DNA of 64,000 bases, taken from the NCBI GenBank assembly GCA_016714445.1, contig JADJNF010000003.1, forward strand, positions 62,001-126,000. The letters run 5' to 3'. The notes under the pieces were generated by a model. It saw only the letters and a list, made by a program, of their open reading frames with translations, did not search any database and was not told where the DNA came from. The position numbers and the translations under genes were made by a program. Of the stretch, positions 45,485 through 54,755 are shown piece by piece (position 1 is the stretch's first letter; every line of letters starts with the position of its first letter). The DNA is from Saprospiraceae bacterium (lineage in GTDB: Bacteria; Bacteroidota; Bacteroidia; Chitinophagales; Saprospiraceae).

Positions 45485-45545
45485 TATACGATCTTTTATC
45501 TTTTTTGAAATCTAATTTTAATTTAATCCTTTTTCAAAAGGAATG

Positions 45546-45575
45546 CAAAAGTAAGAATAAATTATAGATCACAAA
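45546..45575 (-). promoter_or_regulatory. Promoter of rpmE
   Basis: On the minus strand TTTG (45575-45572), 18 bases, then TACTTTTG (45553-45546); the start codon is about 60 bases further. Confidence 0.65.
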
Positions 45576-45632
45576 AATTATTTAAGAAAATATTCTTAAT
45601 CTGTACAAAAAAGAAGATAAATATATGCTTTT

Positions 45633-46379
45633 TTATGTATTTAATGCTCCACAGACGCTAATAACCTGTCCTGATACATAAGTTGACATGTCGGAACCAA
45701 GGAAAATACATACATTAGCGACGTCGTCTCCAGCCCCTAATCTTTTTAATGGTATGCTATCAATATATACCTTCTTTTGGTCATCAGTCAACACATGTGT
45801 CATATCTGTTTCGATAAATCCTGGAGCCACTGCATTGCATCTGATATTCCTTGATCCCACTTCTTTGGCAATGGACTTTGAAAAACCTATGATGCCAGCT
45901 TTTGAAGCAGCATAGTTTGCTTGACCTGCATTGCCAAAAACACCAACTACCGAGCTCATGTTAATAATGGAGCCTGCTCTTTGTTTCATCATAGGTTTCA
46001 GCACATGTTTAGTGAGATTGAATACTGATTTAAGATTAATATCCATGACCTGATCCCATTGTTCTTCTGTCATTCGAAGCATAAGGGTATCTTTAGTAAT
46101 GCCGGCATTATTTATCAGAATATCTATTGTCCCAAATGTAGCCAAAACATCTTGAATCAGCACTTCTGCCTGAGCATAATTTGACGCATCTGATTTGTAT
46201 GCCACTACTTTTACACCGTATTTTTGTGCATCATGTACTACAGACATCGCTTTTTCTTCTGATGAAATATATGTGAAAGCTATATCAGCACCTTCCTGTG
46301 CATATTTCAATACTATAGACTCTCCGATTCCTCTTGATCCTCCAGTAATTAAGGCCACTTTACCTGTTAATAGTCCCAT
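45633..46379 (-). CDS. fabG: 3-oxoacyl-[acyl-carrier-protein] reductase
   Basis: A 248-residue short-chain dehydrogenase. TGGSRGIGE binds NADP(H); the catalytic tetrad N-S-Y-K is visible in NNAG, NMSSVVG and YAASKAGI; the C-terminal GDDVANVCIFLGSDMSTYVSGQ is typical of FabG. It reduces 3-oxoacyl-ACP in fatty-acid synthesis. A -7 box TATTTTTG lies at 46407-46400. Other SDR roles cannot be fully excluded, but sequence and length fit FabG well. Confidence 0.92.
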   Translation of the reverse strand: MGLLTGKVALITGGSRGIGESIVLKYAQEGADIAFTYISSEEKAMSVVHDAQKYGVKVVAYKSDASNYAQAEVLIQDVLATFGTIDILINNAGITKDTLMLRMTEEQWDQVMDINLKSVFNLTKHVLKPMMKQRAGSIINMSSVVGVFGNAGQANYAASKAGIIGFSKSIAKEVGSRNIRCNAVAPGFIETDMTHVLTDDQKKVYIDSIPLKRLGAGDDVANVCIFLGSDMSTYVSGQVISVCGALNT

Positions 46380-46478
46380 TTGATCGATTTATTTTGATGC
46401 AAAAATATCCTTATCCTGATACAAGAGTGTCATTTGATGATTTTTTTTCTAAAAAAATTACAAAACATCGAATTGTAA

Positions 46479-46520
46479 ATGCAACATTATTGCATAATTG
46501 ATGTTTATTTTGTATATTTG
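46479..46520 (+). promoter_or_regulatory. Palindromic operator overlapping the merC-like promoter
   Basis: A perfect palindrome ATGCAA-CATTA-TTGCAT (46479-46495) overlaps a -33 TTG (46490-46492); the -7 box TATATTTG is at 46513-46520 (20-base spacing) and the ATG at 46551. This geometry suits a repressor such as a Fur-family metal sensor (Zur or Fur), in line with a MerC-type metal protein downstream. The regulator is inferred. Confidence 0.6.
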
Positions 46521-46550
46521 CACTTCCAAAAAAGATAATACATTTTTAAT

Positions 46551-46937
46551 ATGAAATCGTTGTTTAACATCAATGCAGATACTGCGGGTTTTTTTACATC
46601 CATGCTTTGCGCTATCCATTGCTCTGCTGTGCCTGTTTTAATCTCATTGGGATTACTTGGTTCTGGCACCTGGTTGCACAATCACATGATCGACTGGGTA
46701 GTTATCGGATTTGGAATTATCATTGCTTCATATTCTTTATTAGGCGATTTTGTCAGAAAGCATAGGAATTTACTACCATTAGGCATGGCTTTTACAGGAT
46801 TCTTGTTTTTATTGATTGGAATGATTGAGCACCATGGTTGGATGTTATTATTTAGTGTTGCTGGAGGATTGCTCGTAGCTTCAGCACATTTGATTAATCA
46901 TCGCATTGGCAGAATGTGTACTGCAAAAAGTAACTAA
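46551..46937 (+). CDS. MerC-domain membrane protein
   Basis: A 128-residue protein with four predicted transmembrane helices. The first helix holds the paired cysteines of MerC (MLCAIHCSAVPVL), and a HH motif occurs at EHHGW. True MerC takes up Hg2+; in Bacteroidota, stand-alone MerC-like proteins are often tied to zinc or iron supply rather than mercury, and no mer genes are nearby here. The palindrome over its promoter suggests repression by a metal sensor. It is monocistronic. Confidence 0.85.
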   Translation: MKSLFNINADTAGFFTSMLCAIHCSAVPVLISLGLLGSGTWLHNHMIDWVVIGFGIIIASYSLLGDFVRKHRNLLPLGMAFTGFLFLLIGMIEHHGWMLLFSVAGGLLVASAHLINHRIGRMCTAKSN

Positions 46938-47069
46938 ACTTCTTCATGGTTACTGTCCATTGTTGAAAAATTCATTATTTATTTTCCTCTCCTTTTCTTT
47001 TTATTTAAAATGTAAGAAGGGATTTTTATATATTTACAACTTCAAACAACAGGAAAGTTGAAATCATAT

Positions 47070-48416
47070 ATGGACGAAAAGGTTATCATAATTGGTGCAG
47101 GACTTTGTGGCGCTTTACTGGCTCTGAGGCTTGCGCAAAAAGGATATTCAGTTATTGTATACGAAAGACGCCCGGACATGAGAAAAGAGACTATTTCAGC
47201 TGGAAGATCTATAAATCTTGCATTGTCAGACAGAGGGTTGAAAGGGTTGGAGCTTGTTGGAATAAAAGATGATGTGGAAGCATTGATTATACCAATGCAC
47301 GGACGTATGATACACCCGCTATCTGGATCGTCAACTTTTGTAAATTACAGCGGAAGACAAGGAGAATGGATCAATTCTATATCCAGAAGTGGTCTGAATA
47401 TGTTGCTGCTGGATCGAGCTGAAGCAACCGGTAAAGTAAAATTTGTTTTTAATGTTGAGTGTCAGGAAGTAAATTTCAGTAAAGGCGAATTAGTTTTGCA
47501 GGATACTATAAATGAGAAGGTAGAAACGGTAAATGGAGACCTTATATTTGGTACAGATGGGGCAAATTCTGCCATCAGAAATGCTATGCTTCAGGCATCC
47601 GCAAAATACAGATTTGATTTTTCTTTAAAGTATCTTTCTACCGGCTACAAGGAACTGGAAATACCGTCAGCGATAAATGGTGGTTTCAGACTGGAGAAAA
47701 ATGCACTTCACATTTGGCCTCGACAGGGGTTTATGATGATTGCTCTTCCAAACCTGGACGGGAGTTTTACTGTGACGTTATTTCTGCCTTTTGAAGGTCA
47801 GCATAGTTTTTCAAAACTTACCACTCAAAAGGAAATTATGGCATTTTTTGCAGATCATTTTCCTTCTGCTTTGTCTCATATGCCAGATATTTTTGAGGAT
47901 TTCAGCGCCAATCCTACGAGTTCACTTGGGACAGTAAAATGCTACCCATGGCAGATAAATGGCAGCTTTTTGCTGATGGGAGACGCAGCCCATGCTGTTG
48001 TTCCTTTTTATGGTCAAGGTATGAATGCATCATTTGAAGATGTTGTGATACTTGACGAATTGATGGATAGATATAATGGAGATTGGAAAAAGATATTACC
48101 GGAATATCAGCACATTCGCAAGAAGGATACGGATGCTATTGCTGATCTGGCTGTCGAAAATGAATATGAAATGAGAGATGCTACTGCAAATCCCATATTT
48201 TTGCTCAAGCGAAAAATTGAGTTGCATCTTGAGCAAAACCATCCGGATTATTTCAGTAAATACAGTATGGTGACATTCAGAGAAGACCTGCCTTATAGCG
48301 TAGCGATGAAAAAAGGACGGAAACAGGATGCCATTTTGATGGAGTATGCAGGGAATCTGGAAAATATAGATGAGGTAGATTATGCTTTCCTGTTGGACAA
48401 ACTAAAAAAGATTTAA
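47070..48416 (+). CDS. kmo: Kynurenine 3-monooxygenase
   Basis: A 448-residue FAD monooxygenase that hydroxylates kynurenine to 3-hydroxykynurenine. The FAD motif is IIGAGLCGALLALRL; GRSINLALSDRG and the second FAD motif GDAAHAVVPFYGQGMN are strongly conserved in KMO. I chose ATG 47070 (MDEKVIIIG) over the TTG four codons earlier because it starts just before the first strand. It is followed by haaO at 39 bases; together they catalyse two of the steps from tryptophan to quinolinate and NAD. Confidence 0.93.
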   Translation: MDEKVIIIGAGLCGALLALRLAQKGYSVIVYERRPDMRKETISAGRSINLALSDRGLKGLELVGIKDDVEALIIPMHGRMIHPLSGSSTFVNYSGRQGEWINSISRSGLNMLLLDRAEATGKVKFVFNVECQEVNFSKGELVLQDTINEKVETVNGDLIFGTDGANSAIRNAMLQASAKYRFDFSLKYLSTGYKELEIPSAINGGFRLEKNALHIWPRQGFMMIALPNLDGSFTVTLFLPFEGQHSFSKLTTQKEIMAFFADHFPSALSHMPDIFEDFSANPTSSLGTVKCYPWQINGSFLLMGDAAHAVVPFYGQGMNASFEDVVILDELMDRYNGDWKKILPEYQHIRKKDTDAIADLAVENEYEMRDATANPIFLLKRKIELHLEQNHPDYFSKYSMVTFREDLPYSVAMKKGRKQDAILMEYAGNLENIDEVDYAFLLDKLKKI

Positions 48417-48455
48417 AATAGTAATATATTTGTTGCTGAAACAAAAAGATACAAA

Positions 48456-48986
48456 ATGCCGGTAGCAAGACCATTTAACCTTCAAAAGTGGATAGATGAA
48501 AATCGACACGACCTTAAACCGCCCGTCGGCAACAGAAATCTCTATAAAGATGCCGGAGATTATATAGTAATGATTGTAGCGGGTCCCAATGCGCGCAAAG
48601 ATTACCATTATAATGAGACAGAAGAACTTTTTTATCAGCTTGAAGGAGATATAGTGGTCAGGATTCAGGAGGATGGGCAAGCAGTGGATATTCCAATCAG
48701 ACAAGGGGAGATGTTTTTACTTCCGGCCAAAGTACCACATTCACCCATTCGGTCAGCTGGATCAGTAGGTTTGGTCATAGAGCTCAAGCGCACTGGCAAA
48801 GAACGCGATGGTCTGATTTGGTTTTGTGATCATTGTAACAATAAACTACACGAATCATACTTTCATCTCGACAATATTGAGAAGGATTTTATTCCGCGAT
48901 TCAGACAATATTATAATTCTGAGGAGTTAAGAAAATGTAGTGTTTGTGGCCAGGTTATGGAGACAGATTCACGATTTGTGGATTAA
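48456..48986 (+). CDS. haaO: 3-hydroxyanthranilate 3,4-dioxygenase
   Basis: A 176-residue cupin dioxygenase that opens 3-hydroxyanthranilate toward quinolinate. The iron ligands are in KDYHYNETEELFYQLEGD and KVPHSPIRS. The C-terminal rubredoxin-like site has two CxxC pairs (CDHC and CSVC), as in bacterial HAAO. It starts after kmo and ends ten bases before lpxH. Kynureninase and the tryptophan dioxygenase are not in the window. Confidence 0.95.
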   Translation: MPVARPFNLQKWIDENRHDLKPPVGNRNLYKDAGDYIVMIVAGPNARKDYHYNETEELFYQLEGDIVVRIQEDGQAVDIPIRQGEMFLLPAKVPHSPIRSAGSVGLVIELKRTGKERDGLIWFCDHCNNKLHESYFHLDNIEKDFIPRFRQYYNSEELRKCSVCGQVMETDSRFVD

Positions 48987-48995
48987 AAAGATACC

Positions 48996-49766
48996 ATGTC
49001 AAAAAGTATATTTTTTGCTTCTGATTTTCACCTTGGAGTAGACGCTCTAATTTCATCTTCTGAAAGAGAAAAAAAAATAGTAAGGTGGCTGGATGAAATT
49101 TCTGACCGTACAGCGGAGTTGTACCTGGTCGGCGATGTTTTTGACTATTGGTTTGAATATCGAAACGTAGTACCGAAGGGTTTTGTCAGACTATTTGGTA
49201 AACTTGCAGAGATGAGAGATTCCGGCATACTTATATTTTTTTTTACAGGCAATCACGATATGTGGATGTTTCGATATTTTGAAGAAGAATTTGGGATACC
49301 CATTTATCGCCAACCCATATCAAAAACTATTTTGGATAAAACATTTTTTATCGGTCATGGTGATGGGCTGGGGCCGGGTGATCAAGGGTATAAACTGATC
49401 AAAAGTATTTTTAATAATAGTGCCTGCCAATGGGCTTTCAGTATGATTCATCCGAGCGCAGGATTATCGGCAATGAAGTTTTTTAGTGCGAAAAGCAGAC
49501 AATACACCGGTGATGAAGATCCATTTGTCAATCCTGAACGTGAATGGTTGGTTCAGTTTACAGAGAATCATAGTCAAAAATCCGGTATTGATTTTTATAT
49601 TTTTGGTCATCGGCACTTACCTATTGATTACAGACTTTCCAATGGCAAAAGCAGATATATCAACCTTGGAGAATGGATGTATGCCTGTTCCTATGGTGAG
49701 TGGGATGGCAATACATTCGAAATAAAGTTTTATGAGTCTGAGTTGAATAAGCTTTATGGCATGTAG
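48996..49766 (+). CDS. lpxH: UDP-2,3-diacylglucosamine diphosphatase / metallophosphoesterase
   Basis: A 256-residue calcineurin-type phosphoesterase. Metal motifs in order: ASDFHLG (D-x-H), LVGDVFDYWFEY (GDxxD), FTGNHDMWM (GNHD), GHGDG and FGHRHLP. The FDYWFEY motif marks LpxH-type enzymes, which cleave UDP-diacylglucosamine to lipid X in lipid A synthesis. It follows haaO by ten bases and so shares its transcript, probably by chance of packing. Confidence 0.88.
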   Translation: MSKSIFFASDFHLGVDALISSSEREKKIVRWLDEISDRTAELYLVGDVFDYWFEYRNVVPKGFVRLFGKLAEMRDSGILIFFFTGNHDMWMFRYFEEEFGIPIYRQPISKTILDKTFFIGHGDGLGPGDQGYKLIKSIFNNSACQWAFSMIHPSAGLSAMKFFSAKSRQYTGDEDPFVNPEREWLVQFTENHSQKSGIDFYIFGHRHLPIDYRLSNGKSRYINLGEWMYACSYGEWDGNTFEIKFYESELNKLYGM

Positions 49767-49799
49767 TTTGGATGTATAATAAGAAATAATAAGTTTGGT

Positions 49800-50648
49800 A
49801 TGAAAATAATTTCATTTTCGTCTGTTTATATGATTACTTTGATGGTCATTTTGGTTTCTTCCTGTGCATCAAAAAAAAATATTCCAAATGTCATTCCATC
49901 CGTTGTAGAAAAGTATGACATAGCTGTTCAACCAATATTTGCAGAGGTTGACAATTTGGGTAGAATATACGTATTGGATGATAAAAACAGAATCATCAAC
50001 TACAAACCTGATCTAACAGAACAATATCGTTTTGCTAATACAAGAAGTGGTCAGGTAACCACGCTCGATGTTACAAATCCTCTTAAAGTAGTGGCATTTT
50101 ATGATGACTTTAATCAGGTAAAAGTACTGGACAATACCTTATCCATTATCAATGAATTGAATTTGGCAGACAAATTTGCGGATATTTCTGCGTGTGGTGT
50201 AACCAATGACGGACATCTATGGGTATTTGATCCTGTGCAGTTTAAGTTGATTAAAATAAATGATTCAGGGGTCAAAGTCATGGAATCAAGCAATGTAAAT
50301 GATTTTGGCATGGTGGATGTAAAAATTACAGACATACGAGAGAAAGGAAATTTTGTAGTTTTATGTGACAGGAATAAAGGATTTTACATTTTTGACAATT
50401 TGGGACAGTATCTTTATTTTTTTGAATCAAAGGATATAAAATCATTTCAATTCGATGGACGAAACATATATTATTATACATCTACCGGATTGAAAAGTTA
50501 CTCTGTAAAATTTAAAGAAAGACTCATTTTGGGTGTGCCGATAGATGTTAATAAATCAGGGTTAAAATATATTCTCTACAATGCGGGGGAATTTATAGAA
50601 GTAAATCAGAATGGCTTAAATGTGATCAGATCGAAGGCAAAAAAATAA
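49800..50648 (+). CDS. Lipoprotein with beta-propeller-like repeats
   Basis: A 282-residue lipoprotein (signal ending ILVSSCASKKN, Cys about 22). The chain consists of repeated four-strand-like units (NLGRIYVLDDKNRIINY, DGHLWVFDPVQFKLIKI, LCDRNKGFYIFDNLGQYL), consistent with a small NHL/six-bladed propeller. No catalytic motif is seen. It sits 33 bases downstream of lpxH and is likely the last gene of the kmo-haaO-lpxH transcript. Function unknown. Confidence 0.75.
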   Translation: MKIISFSSVYMITLMVILVSSCASKKNIPNVIPSVVEKYDIAVQPIFAEVDNLGRIYVLDDKNRIINYKPDLTEQYRFANTRSGQVTTLDVTNPLKVVAFYDDFNQVKVLDNTLSIINELNLADKFADISACGVTNDGHLWVFDPVQFKLIKINDSGVKVMESSNVNDFGMVDVKITDIREKGNFVVLCDRNKGFYIFDNLGQYLYFFESKDIKSFQFDGRNIYYYTSTGLKSYSVKFKERLILGVPIDVNKSGLKYILYNAGEFIEVNQNGLNVIRSKAKK

Positions 50649-50729
50649 GTTTATGAATTATAGACAAAATTGGTTTTTGAATTCAAACTATATGAGCGCT
50701 TTATTGTTTTGAAATGGAATACGATCAGA

Positions 50730-51878
50730 ATGGAATTAAATATCTCAGAATTATTGCAAAAAGCTCTCCGGCTTGAATTTTTAACAGCAGAAGAAGGGTT
50801 GTTTTTATTTGAAAATGCTCCTACAGCAGAATTGATTTATGTTGGTAATTCCATCCGTCAATATCATGTGCCTGGAAATACCGTTACCTGGATCATAGAC
50901 CGAAATTCCAATACTACCAATGTGTGTATAGCCAATTGTAAATTTTGTAATTTTTACAGACGACCTGGTCATGATGAATCGTACATAACGACTATTGAAG
51001 AGTATAAGCAAAAAATAGACGAAACATTCGCTTTGGGCGGAGAACAACTGTTGCTTCAGGGTGGTCATCATCCGGATTTAGGGCTTGATTACTATGTCAA
51101 ATTATTTAAAGAATTAAAAAGTCTGTATCCCAATCTGAAATTGCACGCTCTCGGTCCACCGGAAATAGCACACATTACAAAACTTGAACAAACCACGCAC
51201 ACGGAAGTATTGCAGGCGCTTAAAGACGCTGGTCTTGATTCATTGCCGGGAGCAGGAGCAGAGATTTTGGATGACAGGGTGAGAAGATTGATATCCAAAG
51301 GAAAGTGCGGCGGTCAGGAATGGCTCGATGTCATGCGTGCGGCCCATAAATTGGACATCACTACATCTGCTACCATGATGTTTGGGCACATAGAGACCAA
51401 TATGGAGCGTATGGAGCATTTTGTCGCCTTGAGACAGGTGCAGAGTGAAAAACCTGCGAAAGCTAAAGGCTTTTTAGCTTTTATCCCATGGCCATTTATG
51501 GATGAGGATACTATACTCAAAAAGATAAAACGTGCTCGTAATCAATGTACCGGTGATGAATACATCCGAATGATTGCCATGAGTCGTATTATGTTGCCCA
51601 ACGTGATCAATATTCAGGCGTCATGGCTTACTGTAGGTAAAAAGACAGCTCAGATTTGTCTTCACGCCGGAGCAAATGATTTTGGCAGTATCATGATCGA
51701 AGAAAATGTGGTATCCGCAGCAGGAGCAGCATTTCGTTTTACGGCAGATGGAATACAAAATGCCATCAGGGAAGCAGGGTTCGTACCACAATTGCGCAAT
51801 CAGCAGTATGAATACCGGGATGTACCAGCAAATATTTTACAACAGCGGCTGGACAGAGAAAAAATGTTGGTGGATTAG
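50730..51878 (+). CDS. mqnC: Cyclic dehypoxanthinyl futalosine synthase
   Basis: A 382-residue radical SAM enzyme of the futalosine menaquinone pathway. The cluster motif is CIANCKFCNFYR; LLLQGGHHPDLGLDYY and LPGAGAEILDDRVR are characteristic of MqnC. It makes the spiro-cyclic futalosine intermediate. I use ATG 50730 (MELNISELLQKAL); the longer frame from TTG 50670 adds 20 residues without homology-like sequence. Its last four bases overlap the convergent dehydrogenase gene. It indicates a menaquinone-dependent respiratory chain. Confidence 0.95.
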   Translation: MELNISELLQKALRLEFLTAEEGLFLFENAPTAELIYVGNSIRQYHVPGNTVTWIIDRNSNTTNVCIANCKFCNFYRRPGHDESYITTIEEYKQKIDETFALGGEQLLLQGGHHPDLGLDYYVKLFKELKSLYPNLKLHALGPPEIAHITKLEQTTHTEVLQALKDAGLDSLPGAGAEILDDRVRRLISKGKCGGQEWLDVMRAAHKLDITTSATMMFGHIETNMERMEHFVALRQVQSEKPAKAKGFLAFIPWPFMDEDTILKKIKRARNQCTGDEYIRMIAMSRIMLPNVINIQASWLTVGKKTAQICLHAGANDFGSIMIEENVVSAAGAAFRFTADGIQNAIREAGFVPQLRNQQYEYRDVPANILQQRLDREKMLVD

Positions 51879-53878
51879 TATTCCATTAAACTTTTCAGTT
51901 TTTCCTTTAGTCTTTGTTTGGGCATAAATATATCACTCTCCAGGGCACTGGTAAATGGTATAGGGGTATCCAGTCCTGCCACACGCATCACGGGAGCATC
52001 CAGAAACTCAAAAAGATGTTCAGATATATATGCTGATATTTCTCCTGCAAGACCACCGATCATGGTATCTTCATGAAGTATCAGAACTCTGCCGGTTTTT
52101 TTAACAGCTGTATTGATGGCATCATAATCCAATGGCAACAAAGTCCTGAGATCCAGAATCTCTATGCTCAATCCTGTATGCAAAGCTGCTTCTTTGGCCC
52201 AGTGGACTCCCATACCATAGGTAATAATGGTGCAATCATTTCCTTGTAAAGTGACCGTCGCTTTTCCGATTTCCACAGTAAAATAGTGATCCGGAATGGC
52301 TTCGGAAATCAATCGGTAAAGGCCCTTATGTTCAAAATACATTACTGGATTTGGGTCTTCAAATGAGGCCAGAAGCAGACCTTTGGCATCACGGGGATTG
52401 GAAGGATATACTACTTTCAGACCTGGAGTATGTGTAAACCATGCTTCATTGCTTTGACTGTGAAATGGGCCAGCCGCCATACCTCCGCCTGCAGGCATTC
52501 TTATCACTACATCTGCATTTGCTGCCCATCTGTAATGTTGTTTGGCGAGATTATTTACGATTTGATTGAATCCACAGGTCACAAAGTCTGCAAATTGCAT
52601 TTCTACCATAGATTTATATCCTTCCAAACTCAACCCAAGAGCAACACCAATGATGGCACTCTCGCACAAGGGAGTGTTGCGAACCCGATCTTTCCCATAT
52701 TTTTCAACCAAGCCCTGAGTGATCTTGAAAACTCCACCATATTCCGCAATATCCTGTCCCATCAGTATCAGATTGGGGTGTTTGTCCATGGCTTGATCCA
52801 TACCTGCTGCAATAGCATCAATACATCTTTTTTCAGTATTATTTTCTGATTTCGGGTGTACGATTAATTGACTGTATGGTGCATATACATCATTGATTTC
52901 ATTAAATTCCGATGATTGAATTTCGCTTTCTGCATTTGCCATGCCATAAGTACGATCTATTTCGGCTTTGATTTCAGCTTTGATAGAGGCAATCTTCATT
53001 TCATCCAATAATCCCTTTTCAACAAGAAAAGATTCAAAATTGCTGATCGGATCTTTAAGGGCCCACATATCCATGAGGTCCTGTGGTACATATTTAGTGC
53101 CGGAAGCTTCCTCGTGTCCACGCATACGAAATGTCAGACATTCTACCAACCATGGTTCGGGGTTTATCCGTATTTCTTCAGCTATTTTTTTGATTGTTTG
53201 GTAGACTTCCAGAATATTATTACCATCAATAATGACAGACTTCATGCCATATCCATTGGCTCTGTCAGAGAGATGTTCACAAACATACTGTTCGTTGGTA
53301 GGTGTAGACAGACCGTAACCATTGTTTTCAATAACAAATATGGTCGGAATCTTCCAGACTGCTGCAACATTTAAAGCTTCATGAAATTCTCCCTGACTGG
53401 TGCCACCTTCGCCGGTAAATGCCAACGAAACCTTTTGCTTTCCGGACAAAGTATTGGCCAAACCCACTCCTGCGGCATAGGACATTTGAGGTCCCAGATG
53501 TGATATCATTCCTACTATCCCATATTCCGGAGCTCCAAAGTGAAAAGATCTGTCTCTTCCTTTGGTAAATCCGTTGGCTTTTCCCTGCCATTGAGAAAAA
53601 AGACGTTCCAAAGGCATCTTTCTGGAAGTGAATACTCCCAGGTTTCGGTGCATCGTAAATATCTTTTCATCAGTATCAAGCGCTTCCGTACAGCCTACAG
53701 AAATAGCTTCCTGACCTATACCTGAAAACCATTTGCTTACTTTTCCCTGACGGAGTAGAATAAGCATTTTTTCTTCTATAAGTCTTGGCTTCAGCAGGCT
53801 TGAATATAGATGTACAAGTATTTCTTTTGACAAGTCATAACCTTCAAAAGAAATAGTAGAAGCAAGCGAGTTGTTCAT
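51875..53878 (-). CDS. Branched-chain 2-oxoacid dehydrogenase E1, alpha-beta fusion
   Basis: A 667-residue protein with both E1 subunits in one chain. The alpha part (about 20-320) has the thiamine-diphosphate motif GEGGTSQGEFHEALN ... NNGYGLSTP and the phosphorylation-loop-like RGHEEASGTKY. The beta part (about 345-667) has MGQDIAEYGGVFKIT and RVRNTPLCESAIIG. The fused form is typical for Bacteroidota. It decarboxylates 2-oxoisovalerate or related oxoacids and passes the acyl group to E2, which is not in the window; it supplies primers for iso-branched fatty acids. Confidence 0.9.
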   Translation of the reverse strand: MNNSLASTISFEGYDLSKEILVHLYSSLLKPRLIEEKMLILLRQGKVSKWFSGIGQEAISVGCTEALDTDEKIFTMHRNLGVFTSRKMPLERLFSQWQGKANGFTKGRDRSFHFGAPEYGIVGMISHLGPQMSYAAGVGLANTLSGKQKVSLAFTGEGGTSQGEFHEALNVAAVWKIPTIFVIENNGYGLSTPTNEQYVCEHLSDRANGYGMKSVIIDGNNILEVYQTIKKIAEEIRINPEPWLVECLTFRMRGHEEASGTKYVPQDLMDMWALKDPISNFESFLVEKGLLDEMKIASIKAEIKAEIDRTYGMANAESEIQSSEFNEINDVYAPYSQLIVHPKSENNTEKRCIDAIAAGMDQAMDKHPNLILMGQDIAEYGGVFKITQGLVEKYGKDRVRNTPLCESAIIGVALGLSLEGYKSMVEMQFADFVTCGFNQIVNNLAKQHYRWAANADVVIRMPAGGGMAAGPFHSQSNEAWFTHTPGLKVVYPSNPRDAKGLLLASFEDPNPVMYFEHKGLYRLISEAIPDHYFTVEIGKATVTLQGNDCTIITYGMGVHWAKEAALHTGLSIEILDLRTLLPLDYDAINTAVKKTGRVLILHEDTMIGGLAGEISAYISEHLFEFLDAPVMRVAGLDTPIPFTSALESDIFMPKQRLKEKLKSLMEY

Positions 53879-54001
53879 ATGGCATCAATGGTGTCACTCA
53901 TCTACGCTAAGTGATCATTTAAATTAATAAAAAAAAATGAGTCAAATCAATTTTCATAAGAAAGTATCCATGACGAAGATATATATCCTTGACACTGTTT
54001 A

Positions 54002-54616
54002 TTAATCCACTTCTCCTTTTCCTTCTCTCACCATTTCTATCTCTTCACCTGTACAATTCAGTACCGTGGACTCTGAATGATCTCCAACACCACCATCAAT
54101 CAAAATATCTACTTTATGTTGAAAAGTTTGTTCTATTTCATCTGGATCTGTAAAATATTTCTGGATGCCGTCTTCGGTGTTTAGGGAGGTAGAGATTAGT
54201 GGAGCTTCAAGAAATTCATGAAGACCAGTCAAAATCTCATTTTCAGGTATTCTTACCCCAATTTCTTCTTTATTATTTTTAAAAAACTTCTGTACGTAAT
54301 TATTCGATTTTAATATAAAAGTGTATGGTCCCGGTAAGTACCTTTTCATCGTTTTAAAAACATTATTATCTATTGGGCTAGTATATTGAGATATTACACT
54401 GATATTTGGACAAATAAGGGACATTTTGGCTTGTTTTTCTTTTTTATCCAATATTCTGCATATTCTTTCTATACCTGCTCGGTTTGTCATCAGGCAACCT
54501 AAAGCATAAATGGTATCTGTTGGGAATATTACTATTTCTCCTTTATTGATACGGTCTGCTACTTCTTTGAGGTCGCGTTTGTTGGGGTTTTTGTCATGAA
54601 AAAAAATTCTCTGCAT
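54002..54616 (-). CDS. Sua5/YciO/YrdC-family protein (threonylcarbamoyl-AMP synthase type)
   Basis: A 204-residue protein with the RNA/nucleotide-binding fold: FPTDTIYALGCLM at about 32-44, KEKQAKMSLIC and YLPGPYTFILKS, and the IGVRIPEN motif. The family makes threonylcarbamoyl-AMP for t6A37 of tRNA, although the YciO branch has other or unknown roles, and this one shares a YciO-like length and KMSLIC motif. It has no second Sua5 domain. Separate on the minus strand between the MATE gene and the E1 gene. Confidence 0.85.
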   Translation of the reverse strand: MQRIFFHDKNPNKRDLKEVADRINKGEIVIFPTDTIYALGCLMTNRAGIERICRILDKKEKQAKMSLICPNISVISQYTSPIDNNVFKTMKRYLPGPYTFILKSNNYVQKFFKNNKEEIGVRIPENEILTGLHEFLEAPLISTSLNTEDGIQKYFTDPDEIEQTFQHKVDILIDGGVGDHSESTVLNCTGEEIEMVREGKGEVD

Positions 54617-54755
54617 GCTACATCACAATTTAAAGATTATTTAATAAATAGAAAATCTGTCAGCTTTTTACCAAAAAGTGTTTATTGTAAATATTTTTTA
54701 GGGATAAAAGGTTGCTCTGAATGAAAAATAAATATTCAGAAATGCTGCGAAAGTT

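Noticed and set aside
46551..46937. Mercury-resistance operon
   Set aside because: Only a MerC-like protein is present; no MerR, MerA, MerT or MerP genes are nearby.
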